Source of the DNA: Nitrospira moscoviensis
GTDB lineage: Bacteria > Nitrospirota > Nitrospiria > Nitrospirales > Nitrospiraceae
Assembly (NCBI RefSeq): GCF_001273775.1
Contig: NZ_CP011801.1
Span: 2,458,001-2,522,000 of the forward strand
Reading direction: 5' to 3'
Length of the DNA stretch: 64,000 nt
Shown: positions 1 through 8,153 of the stretch, piece by piece
How the letters are laid out: the number at the start of each line of letters is the position of its first letter
Numbering within the stretch: position 1 is the first letter of the stretch
Notes under the pieces: generated by a model
What the model was told of the DNA's origin: nothing
What the model saw: the letters and a program-made list of their open reading frames with translations, nothing else
Database searches by the model: none
Made by a program: the position numbers and the translations under genes

Positions 1-236
1 CGCTCGGGCGGATACTCCAGCTCCAAGAGATTCACGAGCCGCCGGCCGATCACCGCTTCTTCATTGTAGGCGGAGAGGATGATGCTCACCGTCGGCCACG
101 GCGCGGGATCTCCGGCCGCTTCGGGCCGTGCGCCGCGGACACGGGCGAGCAGGGCCAGGAGGACCGGATAGCCGAGATAGGTATACAGCAGAAGGGCCAG
201 CGAGAGGACCAACACGAGGGCCGCAAACGTGTCCAC
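1..236 (-). CDS. Glycosyltransferase family 2, N-terminal part (runs off window)
   Basis: The first 78 codons of a protein that continues past the left edge. A GTG start is preceded by a good Shine-Dalgarno (AAAGGTGG). The N-terminus has one hydrophobic helix (about residues 4-27), then a short linker and the GT-A opening PTVSIILSAYNEEAVI, with the Asn-Glu-Glu seen where GT2 enzymes bind the nucleotide sugar. One N-terminal membrane helix followed by a GT2 domain is typical of processive or membrane-anchored GT2 enzymes. It is the last visible gene of the exopolysaccharide run, 40 nt after the SGNH gene. The acceptor sugar cannot be inferred from this fragment. Confidence 0.85.
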   Translation of the reverse strand, partial: MDTFAALVLVLSLALLLYTYLGYPVLLALLARVRGARPEAAGDPAPWPTVSIILSAYNEEAVIGRRLVNLLELEYPPE

Positions 237-276
237 AAGACCACCTTTCCCTTGAACGAATGAACGGAGTGGAATT

Positions 277-1527
277 TCAACGGCGCAGCCGAATCCGGCG
301 GGCCGCAGGCGGGTGCGCAAATCTTGATGCAGCCAGCATATCGGAGCGGAAGGAGTGGTGGGACTTATCGTTGGAAGCCAGTTGTTGGGCCTTCTGTACG
401 GCCGGCACCAGCCGCTGATCGACGAGATAGCGCTGCAACGCCTCGGCCACGACCCGATGCCCGCGCGGTGTGAAATGCTCGTAGTCCCAGGCGATGTACA
501 AGTCCCGATGCTGCGCGTAGGCGCGCCGCAACGCCGGCAGGAGATCCAGCACCCGCAGGCCTGCGCGGGCGGCGATCGTTTCGATCCGTTCCTGCATGTG
601 CCGGGCCGGCTCCTCCGCTTGCTGGACCTGCAACGGCATCGGCAACAACAGGAGCACCGGCACGAACCCCTCGCGGCCGAGCGCGGCGAATTCTTCAAGG
701 CTCGCCCGCACATCCTCGTAGGCCCGCTCCAAATAGGGGTTGCTCTCTCCTTTATAGATGACGTTCCGATGGGCCCAGTCGAATGTCGGCCATAGACTGT
801 TGGAGAGGCTGGCCCAGCGCTCGCGGAGAAACGACAGGGCGCGGCTGCGCTTGAACAGGCGCATATATTGTTGGGCGGCATCCTGCGCCACGACGGTATG
901 GACGTCCGCGAGCGGGGCGATGACCTCGGGCTTCGGATACAAATCGTTCCAATAGAAGGCCAGCGTGACCACGTCCGGTCGCACCGCGGACGCCGTCTCT
1001 TTCAGGACGTCGACTTCCTGCCACGTGCTGTAGCAGGTCACGGCGGCGTTGATGACGCGCAACGGAGCGATGGACCGGCCCAACAGCGCTTCGAGCTGCC
1101 GGGCATAGGTCTCCTCCGCCGCCACACCCAGTCCCACCGTCACGGAATCGCCCAGCGCCAGGATGCGGAACTCCGCTCCCTTCTCGGCCGGCACCTCCCG
1201 CTCGTCGCGAAATCCCAGCGCATTGGTGACGAACGGTTTGTCGATGGTGAAGGCCTGTTGGTTGGGCCGATGGTAGTAGGTGCGCCGCGCGTTGGGCTCG
1301 ATCAACATTTGCGGATACCGATAATGATGGCCGGGCGGGAGGAACCAGGCGGCCACCAACTCGGCCACGGCGAACAGCACCAGCAGTTCCACGACGACGA
1401 TCAGGCCCAACCACCACCCCGAAAACGACCGTGTCCGCCCCGTCTTCCGCGGCACGGCCTCGTTCGCATCGGATCGCTCCGGAACGAGCGCATGCGGCTG
1501 CAGGGCTTTATGATGAGCCTCGCTCAT
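277..1527 (-). CDS. Membrane-anchored SGNH/GDSL hydrolase-like protein
   Basis: A 416-residue protein with a cytoplasmic N-terminus, one hydrophobic helix at about residues 38-65, and a periplasmic SGNH domain. The block I motif is LALGDSVTVGLG (Ser in GDSV). An Asn (block III) lies in AFYWNDLY, and a likely catalytic Asp/His pair in WDYEHFTPRGH near the C-terminus. The family removes or transfers O-acetyl groups on polysaccharides (AlgJ/AlgX-like). A strong GGAGGAGG precedes the ATG. It follows the carbamoyltransferase-SxtJ-DUF5989 set, so it probably handles an acyl decoration of the same polymer. The substrate is inference. Confidence 0.85.
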   Translation of the reverse strand: MSEAHHKALQPHALVPERSDANEAVPRKTGRTRSFSGWWLGLIVVVELLVLFAVAELVAAWFLPPGHHYRYPQMLIEPNARRTYYHRPNQQAFTIDKPFVTNALGFRDEREVPAEKGAEFRILALGDSVTVGLGVAAEETYARQLEALLGRSIAPLRVINAAVTCYSTWQEVDVLKETASAVRPDVVTLAFYWNDLYPKPEVIAPLADVHTVVAQDAAQQYMRLFKRSRALSFLRERWASLSNSLWPTFDWAHRNVIYKGESNPYLERAYEDVRASLEEFAALGREGFVPVLLLLPMPLQVQQAEEPARHMQERIETIAARAGLRVLDLLPALRRAYAQHRDLYIAWDYEHFTPRGHRVVAEALQRYLVDQRLVPAVQKAQQLASNDKSHHSFRSDMLAASRFAHPPAARRIRLRR

Positions 1528-1551
1528 GGGCCTCCTCCCCTTTCCAGTGCA

Positions 1552-1704
1552 TCAGAACAGGGTATAGATGAACGGCGCCACCGCCGACCCCTGCGTCAGC
1601 ACGATGAGCCCGCCGAGCATCAACAGCACGGTCAAGATCGGCAACAGCCAGAATTTCTTCCGCTCCCGCATAAACGCCCACAGTTCGCCCACAAACTCAT
1701 TCAT
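1552..1704 (-). CDS. DUF5989 family small membrane protein
   Basis: A 50-residue protein with the DUF5989 layout: a short charged N-terminus containing MRERKKFW, one transmembrane helix, and the near-invariant ending LTQGSAVAPFIYTLF. The start has a purine-rich Shine-Dalgarno (GGGGGAGGA). It lies between SxtJ and the SGNH hydrolase, as DUF5989 genes commonly do beside carbamoyltransferases. The function is unknown. It is probably a partner or stabiliser of SxtJ or the carbamoyltransferase at the membrane. Confidence 0.85.
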   Translation of the reverse strand: MNEFVGELWAFMRERKKFWLLPILTVLLMLGGLIVLTQGSAVAPFIYTLF

Positions 1705-1724
1705 GGCGGTCCTCCCCCTTTCGT

Positions 1725-2123
1725 CTAGAACTGATGCCACAGATGCGTCGCCGGCCGTCGTTCCCGGATCACCCGATAACTTTCGGCGTCGGACGCGATC
1801 CTCACGCGCATGAAATCCTTTCCGAAGAGCCGCGCCGCAAGTCCCATCGGAGTGAGAATGCCGTAAAAGAACAGCGTGAGAATGATGCGCGTGTTGATCC
1901 AGCCCAACGCATGCCCCAGCGCCATCCAACCCCGGTGAACCGGCGCAAGCGCCCGCGGCGCTATCCCGGCGGCCAGGATGAGGACGCCGGCGGCGGCCAG
2001 CGCCCACAGCCGCGGCGCCGCTCCGTGCCAGAGCATCGGCCACAGTCCGATTCCGGCGAGCACCGCGCCGACGGTCATGCCGAAGCGGCGGAATTCCCGA
2101 ACGTTCGCTGCTTCTCTTGTCAT
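1725..2123 (-). CDS. SxtJ family membrane protein
   Basis: A 132-residue protein with two hydrophobic hairpin segments (about residues 15-60) and the conserved C-terminal half WMALGHALGWINTRIILTLF, characteristic of SxtJ-like proteins named from saxitoxin clusters. The ATG was chosen because GGGGAGGTG lies 5 nt upstream; a TTG start 18 nt earlier would overlap that site. It lies 18 nt after the carbamoyltransferase and upstream of DUF5989, a recurring trio in bacterial exopolysaccharide loci. The biochemical role is not established. Confidence 0.8.
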   Translation of the reverse strand: MTREAANVREFRRFGMTVGAVLAGIGLWPMLWHGAAPRLWALAAAGVLILAAGIAPRALAPVHRGWMALGHALGWINTRIILTLFFYGILTPMGLAARLFGKDFMRVRIASDAESYRVIRERRPATHLWHQF

Positions 2124-2141
2124 CGGACACCTCCCCGTCAA

Positions 2142-3983
2142 TCAATCCAGCTCGAATTCCCGCTGCCAATCCGTGTCCTGCTCCAACGGCTTCTGGTCCC
2201 GCTTGTCGAGCACACAATTTTCCAGCACGAGCATGTCCATCTCGGTCCGCATGAAACAGCGGTAGGCGTCCTCCGGCGAGCCCACGATCGGCTCGCCGCG
2301 CACGTTGAAGGAGGTGTTGACCAGCACGGCGCATCCCGTCAGCGCCTCGAATGTCTCAAGCAGACGGTAATATCGTTCATTGGTCTCCCGATGGACCGTT
2401 TGCACCCGCGCCGAATAGTCCAGGTGCGTGACCGCCGGAATGTCGGAGCGGGGCACGTTCAGCAGGTCGATGCCCCACAACCCTTTCTGCTGGTCGGTCA
2501 TCGGGTGGCGCCGGCTTTCTTTCACCGGGGCGACGATCAGCATGTAGGGGCTGTCGCTGTCGAGGTTGAAATAGTCGGAGACCCGCTCCCGGAGCACCGA
2601 CGGCGCGAAGGGGCGGAACGATTCGCGGTATTTGATCTTCAGGTTCATCACCGACTGCATCTTCGGGCTTCTCGGATCGCCGAGGATACTGCGCCCGCCG
2701 AGCGCGCGGGGGCCGAATTCCATGCGCCCCTGGAACCAGCCGACGACTTTTTCCGCCGCCAAGGCGCCCGCCACTTCCTCGAACAGACGTTCGTCCGGTA
2801 CGCGCCGGTAGCGGGCGCCCGCCGCCTGCAGCCGCCGCTCGATCTCGTCGTTGCTGAACGACGGTCCCAGAAAACTTCCCGACATGCCGTCGCGGCCCTC
2901 CGTTTTGCGCGGCTGCCCTTCCAGCTGATGCCAGACCGACAAGGCCGCGCCCAGCGCGCCGCCGGCGTCCCCGGCCGCCGGCTGGATCCAGATTCCCTTG
3001 AAGGGTCCCTCGCGCAGCACGCGTCCGTTGCCCACGCAATTCAACGCCACGCCGCCGGCCAGACAGAGGTACTGCGCGCCCGTTTCCCGAGCCACGGTCC
3101 GGGCCAGCCGCAGCATCGTCTCCTCCGTCACCTCCTGGATCGAGCGGGCCAGATCCATTTCCCGTTGCGTGAGCGGGGACTCGGGGGTTCTCGGCGGGCC
3201 GCCGAAGAGGTCGTCGAATCGGCGGCTGGTCATGCGCAGGCCGGTGCAATAATCGAAAAAGTCCATGTTCACGCGGAACGTGCCGTCCGGCTTGAGGTCG
3301 AACAGATGCTCGTAAATCGCCTTGACGTATTTCGGCTCGCCGTACGGCGCCAACCCCATCACTTTGTATTCACCGGAGTTCACCTTGAACCCCGTGTAGT
3401 AGGTGAAGGCCGAATACAGCAGCCCGAGCGAGTGCGGGAAGGGAATGTCCCAGAGCGGCGTCAGCCGGTTGCCCTCGCCGAGCCAGGCGGAGCTGGTCGT
3501 CCATTCGCCGACGCCGTCCAGGCACAGCACGGCCGCCGATTCATAGGGCGAGGGGAAGAAGGCCGACGCGGCGTGGGATTCATGGTGCTCGGAAAACAGC
3601 AACGGCGGCAGCTGCCCGGCGGACACGCCGCCATCGACCGACAGGAACTCGCTCCACAGCAGCCGCTTGAGATACAGCTTTTCTTTGAGCCACACCGGCA
3701 TGGCCGCCAGGAACGAGGACACCCCTTTCGGCGCGAACGAGAGATAGGTCTCGAGCAGCCGCTCGAACTTCAGCAGCGGCTTGTCGTAGAAGACGATGTA
3801 CCGCACGTCGGCGAGGCCGATGCGCCCTTCGCGCAGACAATACCGGACGGCGTGCGACGGAAATCCCGGGTCGTGCTTCTTTCTCGTGAAGCGTTCTTCC
3901 TGTGCGGCGGCGACGATCCGGCCATCGCGCACGAGGCAGGCCGCGCTGTCGTGATAGTAGGCGGAGAGACCGAGAATGTTCAT
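2142..3983 (-). CDS. Carbamoyltransferase (NodU/TobZ family)
   Basis: A 613-residue protein of full family length. The N-terminal ASKHA-like domain begins MNILGLSAYYHDSAACLV; the metal and carbamoyl-adenylate site HHESHAASAFFPSP is at about residue 145, followed by LCLDGVGEW. The C-terminal YrdC-like domain has GRMEFGPRALGGRSIL and NTSFNVRGEPIV, the typical end blocks. The family moves a carbamoyl group from carbamoyl phosphate via carbamoyl-adenylate to a hydroxyl group, here probably on a sugar (inference). Shine-Dalgarno AAAGGATG precedes the ATG. It is the head of the carbamoyltransferase-SxtJ-DUF5989-SGNH block. Confidence 0.93.
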   Translation of the reverse strand: MNILGLSAYYHDSAACLVRDGRIVAAAQEERFTRKKHDPGFPSHAVRYCLREGRIGLADVRYIVFYDKPLLKFERLLETYLSFAPKGVSSFLAAMPVWLKEKLYLKRLLWSEFLSVDGGVSAGQLPPLLFSEHHESHAASAFFPSPYESAAVLCLDGVGEWTTSSAWLGEGNRLTPLWDIPFPHSLGLLYSAFTYYTGFKVNSGEYKVMGLAPYGEPKYVKAIYEHLFDLKPDGTFRVNMDFFDYCTGLRMTSRRFDDLFGGPPRTPESPLTQREMDLARSIQEVTEETMLRLARTVARETGAQYLCLAGGVALNCVGNGRVLREGPFKGIWIQPAAGDAGGALGAALSVWHQLEGQPRKTEGRDGMSGSFLGPSFSNDEIERRLQAAGARYRRVPDERLFEEVAGALAAEKVVGWFQGRMEFGPRALGGRSILGDPRSPKMQSVMNLKIKYRESFRPFAPSVLRERVSDYFNLDSDSPYMLIVAPVKESRRHPMTDQQKGLWGIDLLNVPRSDIPAVTHLDYSARVQTVHRETNERYYRLLETFEALTGCAVLVNTSFNVRGEPIVGSPEDAYRCFMRTEMDMLVLENCVLDKRDQKPLEQDTDWQREFELD

Positions 3984-4029
3984 GGCAGCATCCTTTCGCG
4001 TGAAATGTCGCGGCGGCAGTGGACCAACG

Positions 4030-4050
4030 TTCGAGGTTCGAGGTTTGCGG
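4030..4050. repeat. Short tandem heptamer (TTCGAGG-type)
   Basis: Three 7-bp units (TTCGAGG, TTCGAGG, TTTGCGG) in the 81-bp gap between the beta-helix gene stop and the carbamoyltransferase start. No inverted arm was seen. The units resemble the TTCGAAC heptamers near 47150. Confidence 0.7.
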
Positions 4051-4064
4051 ATGACGCCGGACCC

Positions 4065-5741
4065 TCACCGTTCCGTCGAGGGCCGGCTCTGCGCTTCAGC
4101 GACCGGTGTCTGGCACATGCCCGCCAGCGACCGCAGGGGACCCAGGGCTTGGCAGAGAGCGGAGATGTCCACGCCGGCCTGCTCCCCTTCTCCGACTCCG
4201 CCGTCCTGCTTCGACGCCGCCGGCCGGTAATTCCCGGCCTTGGCGTTCGTGGAGAGCAGATCGCCGGCGGAGTCCACGAACCGGTTCCCGGACGGATACA
4301 GCAGAGAATCCCCGCCGGCAAAGATGTTTCCGGTGACCACCGCGCCGGGAAAGTACGCCTCGAGCGCCCGTATGCCCGTGCCGGCATCCCGGCCGAAAAT
4401 CCCCCACTCGTTGTGCGGCATGACGTTGCGCCTGAACACGAACGCGGTGTGCGGCGGTCCTTCCGAATGGATCACGGACCCGGTCTGCATGCCGGTGTTG
4501 TCTTCGATGACGACGTCCGACGTCCCCCAGAGCACCTGGAAGAGAATGCCCCGGCCACCCCACCGTGTGCCGCCGATATCCTCCCAGAGGTTGTTCTTGA
4601 CGAGGATACGCTTGGTCTGCACAGTCCGATCGGGAGGATGGTTGTCGTCGTGCCCGATGAGGTTGAGGCCGCTGCCGCTGTGCCGGACGATATTGTTGGT
4701 GAACCGGACGTCCTCGATCGCCGACCAGGGCGCGGTCCCGTCCTGGTTCCGCACCGTGAACAAGACGGCGAAGCCGTTTTGCGCGTGCTCCCAGTTGTGC
4801 TCCAGCACGTTGCCGTCGATCACCACCCGCCGGGCGTTCTTCAGCTCGAACAGATTCTTCACCGCCCAGGAGCTCCCGTCGTAGCCCGGTTCCCCGTGCT
4901 TCCAGGACAGCGGCTTGGTCATGTGATTGTGCCGGATCTCGATGTCCGAGGGGACGAGATCGCGGATGGAGGGATCGCCGCCGCCGAAATTGATCGGTTC
5001 CGCCGCCGCTTCGAGACGGTTGTTCACGATCTTGAAGGGACCGGACCCGGCCCAACCCATGATCGCCTGCGAATCCGCTCCCACTTCCTTGAAATCGGAC
5101 AGGTGCGAATCGATGACGGCGAGGTGCCGGCCGTTCAGGGCGACGCCGCGGCGGGATCCTTTCTTCGGATCGCCGTGCAGATAGCAGCGGTCGACCACGA
5201 TGTGATGCGGCAGTTCCTCGAGCGATCGCTCCTTGTTCTGGCCGAACCACAGCAACGAATAGATGTAGGCGCCTTCTTCGGGCCGCACTTCGAGGCCGAT
5301 GAACCGGTAATGATGGGCACCCTTGTCGGCCGTCACCACGCCGTGACTTTTCCGCGAGATCAATGTGGGCATGAGGGAGGCCTGGGACGGAGAGACTCTC
5401 GTGCCGGGAGGGGGCAGCTTGTCGAGCGCGTCGGTCTGAATCGTGATCCATCCGGTTCCGGACTTTTTGTTGGACAACGTAAAGGGGCCTCGATAAACGG
5501 CGCCGGCGGCGAGCGTGATCACGTCGCCCGGCCGCGCCTCGTCGAGCGCGTCCTGAAGATCGCCGCCCGCCGGGACGTGGATGGTCCGCCCCGCGGACGA
5601 CGGCATCGCCGTATCGACCCATTCGCGCGGGGGCTCGGGGAGCGCCGCTTCACGGACCGGTCCCGCCGCCGCCCCGATGCCGCACCCAAGCCCCGCCCAC
5701 AGGGCGACGGCGGAGAGGGCTCCGTACAATAGGCACTTCAT
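4065..5741 (-). CDS. Secreted right-handed beta-helix (PbH1-type) protein
   Basis: A 558-residue protein. The ATG preceded by GAGGAAGG opens a signal peptide (MKCLLYGALSAVALWAGLGC), while upstream in-frame codons lie in a repeat. The mature N-terminus has IHVPAGGDLQDALDEARPGD, the usual entry to pectate-lyase or epimerase-like beta-helices. It is followed by many short coils of the type IEIRHNHM, VVIDGNVLEHN and VRFTNNIVRHSGSGL. Such proteins bind, cleave or epimerise acidic polysaccharides in the periplasm. With an AlgD homologue nearby, an AlgG-like epimerase, lyase or chaperone role is possible, but no catalytic motif was assigned. The Cys near residue 20 lacks a convincing lipobox. Confidence 0.8.
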   Translation of the reverse strand: MKCLLYGALSAVALWAGLGCGIGAAAGPVREAALPEPPREWVDTAMPSSAGRTIHVPAGGDLQDALDEARPGDVITLAAGAVYRGPFTLSNKKSGTGWITIQTDALDKLPPPGTRVSPSQASLMPTLISRKSHGVVTADKGAHHYRFIGLEVRPEEGAYIYSLLWFGQNKERSLEELPHHIVVDRCYLHGDPKKGSRRGVALNGRHLAVIDSHLSDFKEVGADSQAIMGWAGSGPFKIVNNRLEAAAEPINFGGGDPSIRDLVPSDIEIRHNHMTKPLSWKHGEPGYDGSSWAVKNLFELKNARRVVIDGNVLEHNWEHAQNGFAVLFTVRNQDGTAPWSAIEDVRFTNNIVRHSGSGLNLIGHDDNHPPDRTVQTKRILVKNNLWEDIGGTRWGGRGILFQVLWGTSDVVIEDNTGMQTGSVIHSEGPPHTAFVFRRNVMPHNEWGIFGRDAGTGIRALEAYFPGAVVTGNIFAGGDSLLYPSGNRFVDSAGDLLSTNAKAGNYRPAASKQDGGVGEGEQAGVDISALCQALGPLRSLAGMCQTPVAEAQSRPSTER

Positions 5742-5765
5742 CAGTCCTTCCTCTTCGTGATAGGT

Positions 5766-5852
5766 AGTGCCGAGTTGCGAGTGCCGAGCGCCGAGCGCCG
5801 AGTTTGGGTTCGGTCGAGTCAACTCGGCACTCGGCACTCGCAACTCAGCACT
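5766..5852. repeat. Interrupted palindrome of 7-bp units (GAGTGCC type)
   Basis: The left arm is about five tandem heptamers (GAGTTGC, GAGTGCC, GAGCGCC, GAGCGCC and a leading part unit). A spacer of about 14 bp follows, then a right arm whose reverse complement reads almost the same series. It fills the gap between the methyltransferase stop and the beta-helix start, so the minus-strand transcript would carry a long hairpin just before the beta-helix ribosome site. The architecture matches the 9-bp arrays elsewhere, with a different unit. Confidence 0.9.
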
Positions 5853-5857
5853 TCCCG

Positions 5858-6670
5858 TCATCGCGGCGGCTGCACGCCGGCGTAGACGACGAACGGCGCC
5901 GTCCAGCGCCATTCCTTGACAGGCAGGCCAGTCCGGCTCCAGGCTGCGCCGGAGAGACTCATCAACCGGCAGAGCTTCCGATGCAACACCTGTTTCAGCC
6001 GGGAGCGCTCGCCGATCGTGTTGGACATGAAGCCGTCGAAAAATCCTACATACGCCGCCAGCACGGTGCGATATCCCGCCGCTTCATGGACCTGTTGCAA
6101 CAACGCCGGGGTGTAGATCACGTGAGCCTGCAGGACGCGCAGACTGGCCCAGCGCTGCATGATCCAATTGATCCCCTGCAGGTTCGGCACCATCGAAAGG
6201 AGACGGCCGCCTGGTTTGAGAAATCGCCCGAGCGCTCTGAGTTTGTCGGACACGTCGTCCAAATGCTCGATCACTCCCATGGAATAGACCAGGTCGAACC
6301 GTCCCCATAAATCTTCGTTTTGAGCCGGATCGAAGCCGTCCCGGCAATAGATGTTCCCTTGAACGCCGGCGCCGATGAGATTGGCCTCCGCCAGCCGCGC
6401 CGCGTAGGGCTCGTTGTCGATCCCGGACACCCGGCATCCCTCCGTTCGCGCCAGATACGGCAGCCACATGGACTGCCCGCACCCGATCTCGAGCACCGCC
6501 GATCCGCGCGTCACCCCTCCGTACTCGCGGAACACGCGCATGATGCGTTGATCCCGGAGAAAGCGCCCGTTGGGCAGAGCCGGCGCCCGGCGCAGCCGGG
6601 CTTCCGCCTGCGCATCGTAAAACCCGGCGCCCTCTTTCCACAGCCATTCGCTCGGTCCCGGACGGTCCAT
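5858..6670 (-). CDS. Class I SAM-dependent methyltransferase
   Basis: A 270-residue protein with motif I VLEIGCGQSMWLPYL (about residues 60-74), an acidic residue ending strand 2 in VSGIDNEPYA, and a motif IV/post-I region FDLVYSMGVIEHLDDV typical of Methyltransf_11/25 enzymes. Shine-Dalgarno GAGGAGAA precedes the ATG, 10 nt after the algD stop. It probably methylates a sugar or lipid-linked intermediate of the polymer. The substrate cannot be read from sequence. The stop lies next to the heptamer palindrome. Confidence 0.85.
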   Translation of the reverse strand: MDRPGPSEWLWKEGAGFYDAQAEARLRRAPALPNGRFLRDQRIMRVFREYGGVTRGSAVLEIGCGQSMWLPYLARTEGCRVSGIDNEPYAARLAEANLIGAGVQGNIYCRDGFDPAQNEDLWGRFDLVYSMGVIEHLDDVSDKLRALGRFLKPGGRLLSMVPNLQGINWIMQRWASLRVLQAHVIYTPALLQQVHEAAGYRTVLAAYVGFFDGFMSNTIGERSRLKQVLHRKLCRLMSLSGAAWSRTGLPVKEWRWTAPFVVYAGVQPPR

Positions 6671-6680
6671 GTCGTTCTCC

Positions 6681-7994
6681 TCACCACGCGATGCCGTGAT
6701 AGCCGTCGGGCCGGGCGGCGCCGTCGAGCGCGCGCGCCAGGTCGATGACCGTGCGTCCCCGATCCAGCTTCGACAAGCCTTCGCGATATTCGTCGTCCCG
6801 CTTCGTCACCACAACGACCTCCGAGTCGTTCAGCACATCCTCCAGCCGGCGGCGCATGAGGGATGAAATGTGCGGGATCTCGCGCTCGATATAGTCCTTG
6901 TTGGCCCCGAACAGGCGGGCCAATTCCACTTCGCGGTCGAAAATCGAGAGCGACAGCCCCTTGCCGATCAACGCCTCGATCAGCGTCACCATCGGACTCT
7001 CGCGCAAGTCGTCCGTGCCGGCTTTGAAGCTGAGCCCCAGCACGCCGATCCGTTTTTTGCCGGTCCGCAGGACCATCTCGACCGCCCGCTCGATATGCTG
7101 CCGGTTGCTCGCCAGGATGGCGTTCAACACCGGCACCTCCACATCGGCGGCTTTGGCTTTGTACGTGATCGCCCGCAGGTCTTTCGGCAGGCAGGAGCCG
7201 CCGAACGCAAAGCCCGGCCGCAGGTAGTAGGGAGAGAGATTGAGCTTCGTGTCCTGACAAAAGACCTCCATGACGCGATGGCTGTCGATGCCGAACGCCT
7301 TGCACAGGACGCCGACTTCGTTGGCGAAGGCGACTTTCAGGCCGTGGAAACAATTGCAGACGTATTTCACCATCTCAGCTTCCTTGATCCCCACCGTGAT
7401 CAGCGGCGCGCTCACGCGCGCGTAGAGCCGGCCGATCGTGTCCCCGACCTCGGCGCTGTCCGCGCCGATGAGCGTGAACGGCGGATGGTGAAAATCGTGG
7501 ATCGAGGTGCCCTCGCGGAGAAATTCCGGGTTGATCGCGATGCCGAAGTCCCGCCCGGCCCTCTTGCCCGAAAAGACCTCCAGCGCCGGCACCACCGTCT
7601 CCTCGATGGTACCCGGCAGCATCGTGCTGCGGATCGCGACCACATGGAACCGCGCCTTGGCTTCGAGCGCCAGGCCGATCTGTTTGCACGCGCCTTTCAC
7701 GGAGGTCAGGTCCAGGCTGCCGTTGGGGCGCCCGGGGGTCCCGACGCAGACGAGCGACAGATCGCTCTCGCGCACCGCCTCGTCCGGATCGACGGTCGCC
7801 CGCAGCCGCTGTTCCTTGACGGCCCGTCCGATGAGATCGTCCATGCCCGGCTCCACCACCGGCGAGCGGCCGGCGTTGATGATGCCGACTTTGACGGGAT
7901 TCGTATCGACGCCGATCACCTCGTGGCCATGATCGGCAAAACAGGCCGAGGACACGCAACCGACGTAGCCCAAGCCGAACACGCTGAGTCTCAT
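6681..7994 (-). CDS. algD: GDP-mannose 6-dehydrogenase (AlgD type)
   Basis: A 437-residue protein, as long as Pseudomonas AlgD (436), and recognisably similar along its length. It has the NAD-binding FGLGYVG at residues 6-12, VGTPGRPNG at about 84-92, NPEFLREGT, the catalytic block FAFGGSCLPKD with Cys268, and LGLSFKAGTDDLRESP. It ends GIAW where AlgD ends in a similar Trp-terminal tail. It oxidises GDP-mannose to GDP-mannuronate in the cytoplasm. A UDP-glucose dehydrogenase is the alternative, but the Cys position and C-terminus fit AlgD. Start chosen at MRLSVFGLG, with GGAGG 4 nt upstream; the 34 upstream in-frame codons come from a repeat. Confidence 0.85.
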   Translation of the reverse strand: MRLSVFGLGYVGCVSSACFADHGHEVIGVDTNPVKVGIINAGRSPVVEPGMDDLIGRAVKEQRLRATVDPDEAVRESDLSLVCVGTPGRPNGSLDLTSVKGACKQIGLALEAKARFHVVAIRSTMLPGTIEETVVPALEVFSGKRAGRDFGIAINPEFLREGTSIHDFHHPPFTLIGADSAEVGDTIGRLYARVSAPLITVGIKEAEMVKYVCNCFHGLKVAFANEVGVLCKAFGIDSHRVMEVFCQDTKLNLSPYYLRPGFAFGGSCLPKDLRAITYKAKAADVEVPVLNAILASNRQHIERAVEMVLRTGKKRIGVLGLSFKAGTDDLRESPMVTLIEALIGKGLSLSIFDREVELARLFGANKDYIEREIPHISSLMRRRLEDVLNDSEVVVVTKRDDEYREGLSKLDRGRTVIDLARALDGAARPDGYHGIAW

Positions 7995-8008
7995 ACGGCC
8001 TCCTAACA

Positions 8009-8135
8009 GCAGAATGTTGAAAAAGGCCGCCCGCTGCGTTCTCGTCTCGCGCGAGTCCTCAACGTACCCCAGAGGGTACGCCTCCGGCTCGCGCATCGCC
8101 TGCGGCCTTGCCGGCGGCCTTTTTGAACATCCTGC
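8009..8135. repeat. Palindromic element with terminal inverted repeats, copy 1
   Basis: A 127-bp element bounded by GCAGAATGTTGAAAAAGGCC and the matching GGCCTTTTTGAACATCCTGC. The centre has a perfect GTACCC-CAGA-GGGTAC hairpin. No ORF of its own. It lies between the downstream algD and the upstream GT4 gene. Related copies are at 25408-25542, 33087-33320 and 48752-48877. The structure suggests a non-autonomous mobile element or REP-like sequence; no transposase is in the window. Confidence 0.9.
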
Positions 8136-8153
8136 AGGCTATTCCGATTCCAA

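Noticed and set aside
1734..5732. A 1332-codon open frame on the plus strand
   Set aside because: It is antisense to SxtJ, the carbamoyltransferase and the beta-helix gene. Its Arg/Pro/His-rich translation is what high-GC antisense frames give, with no domain or ribosome site.
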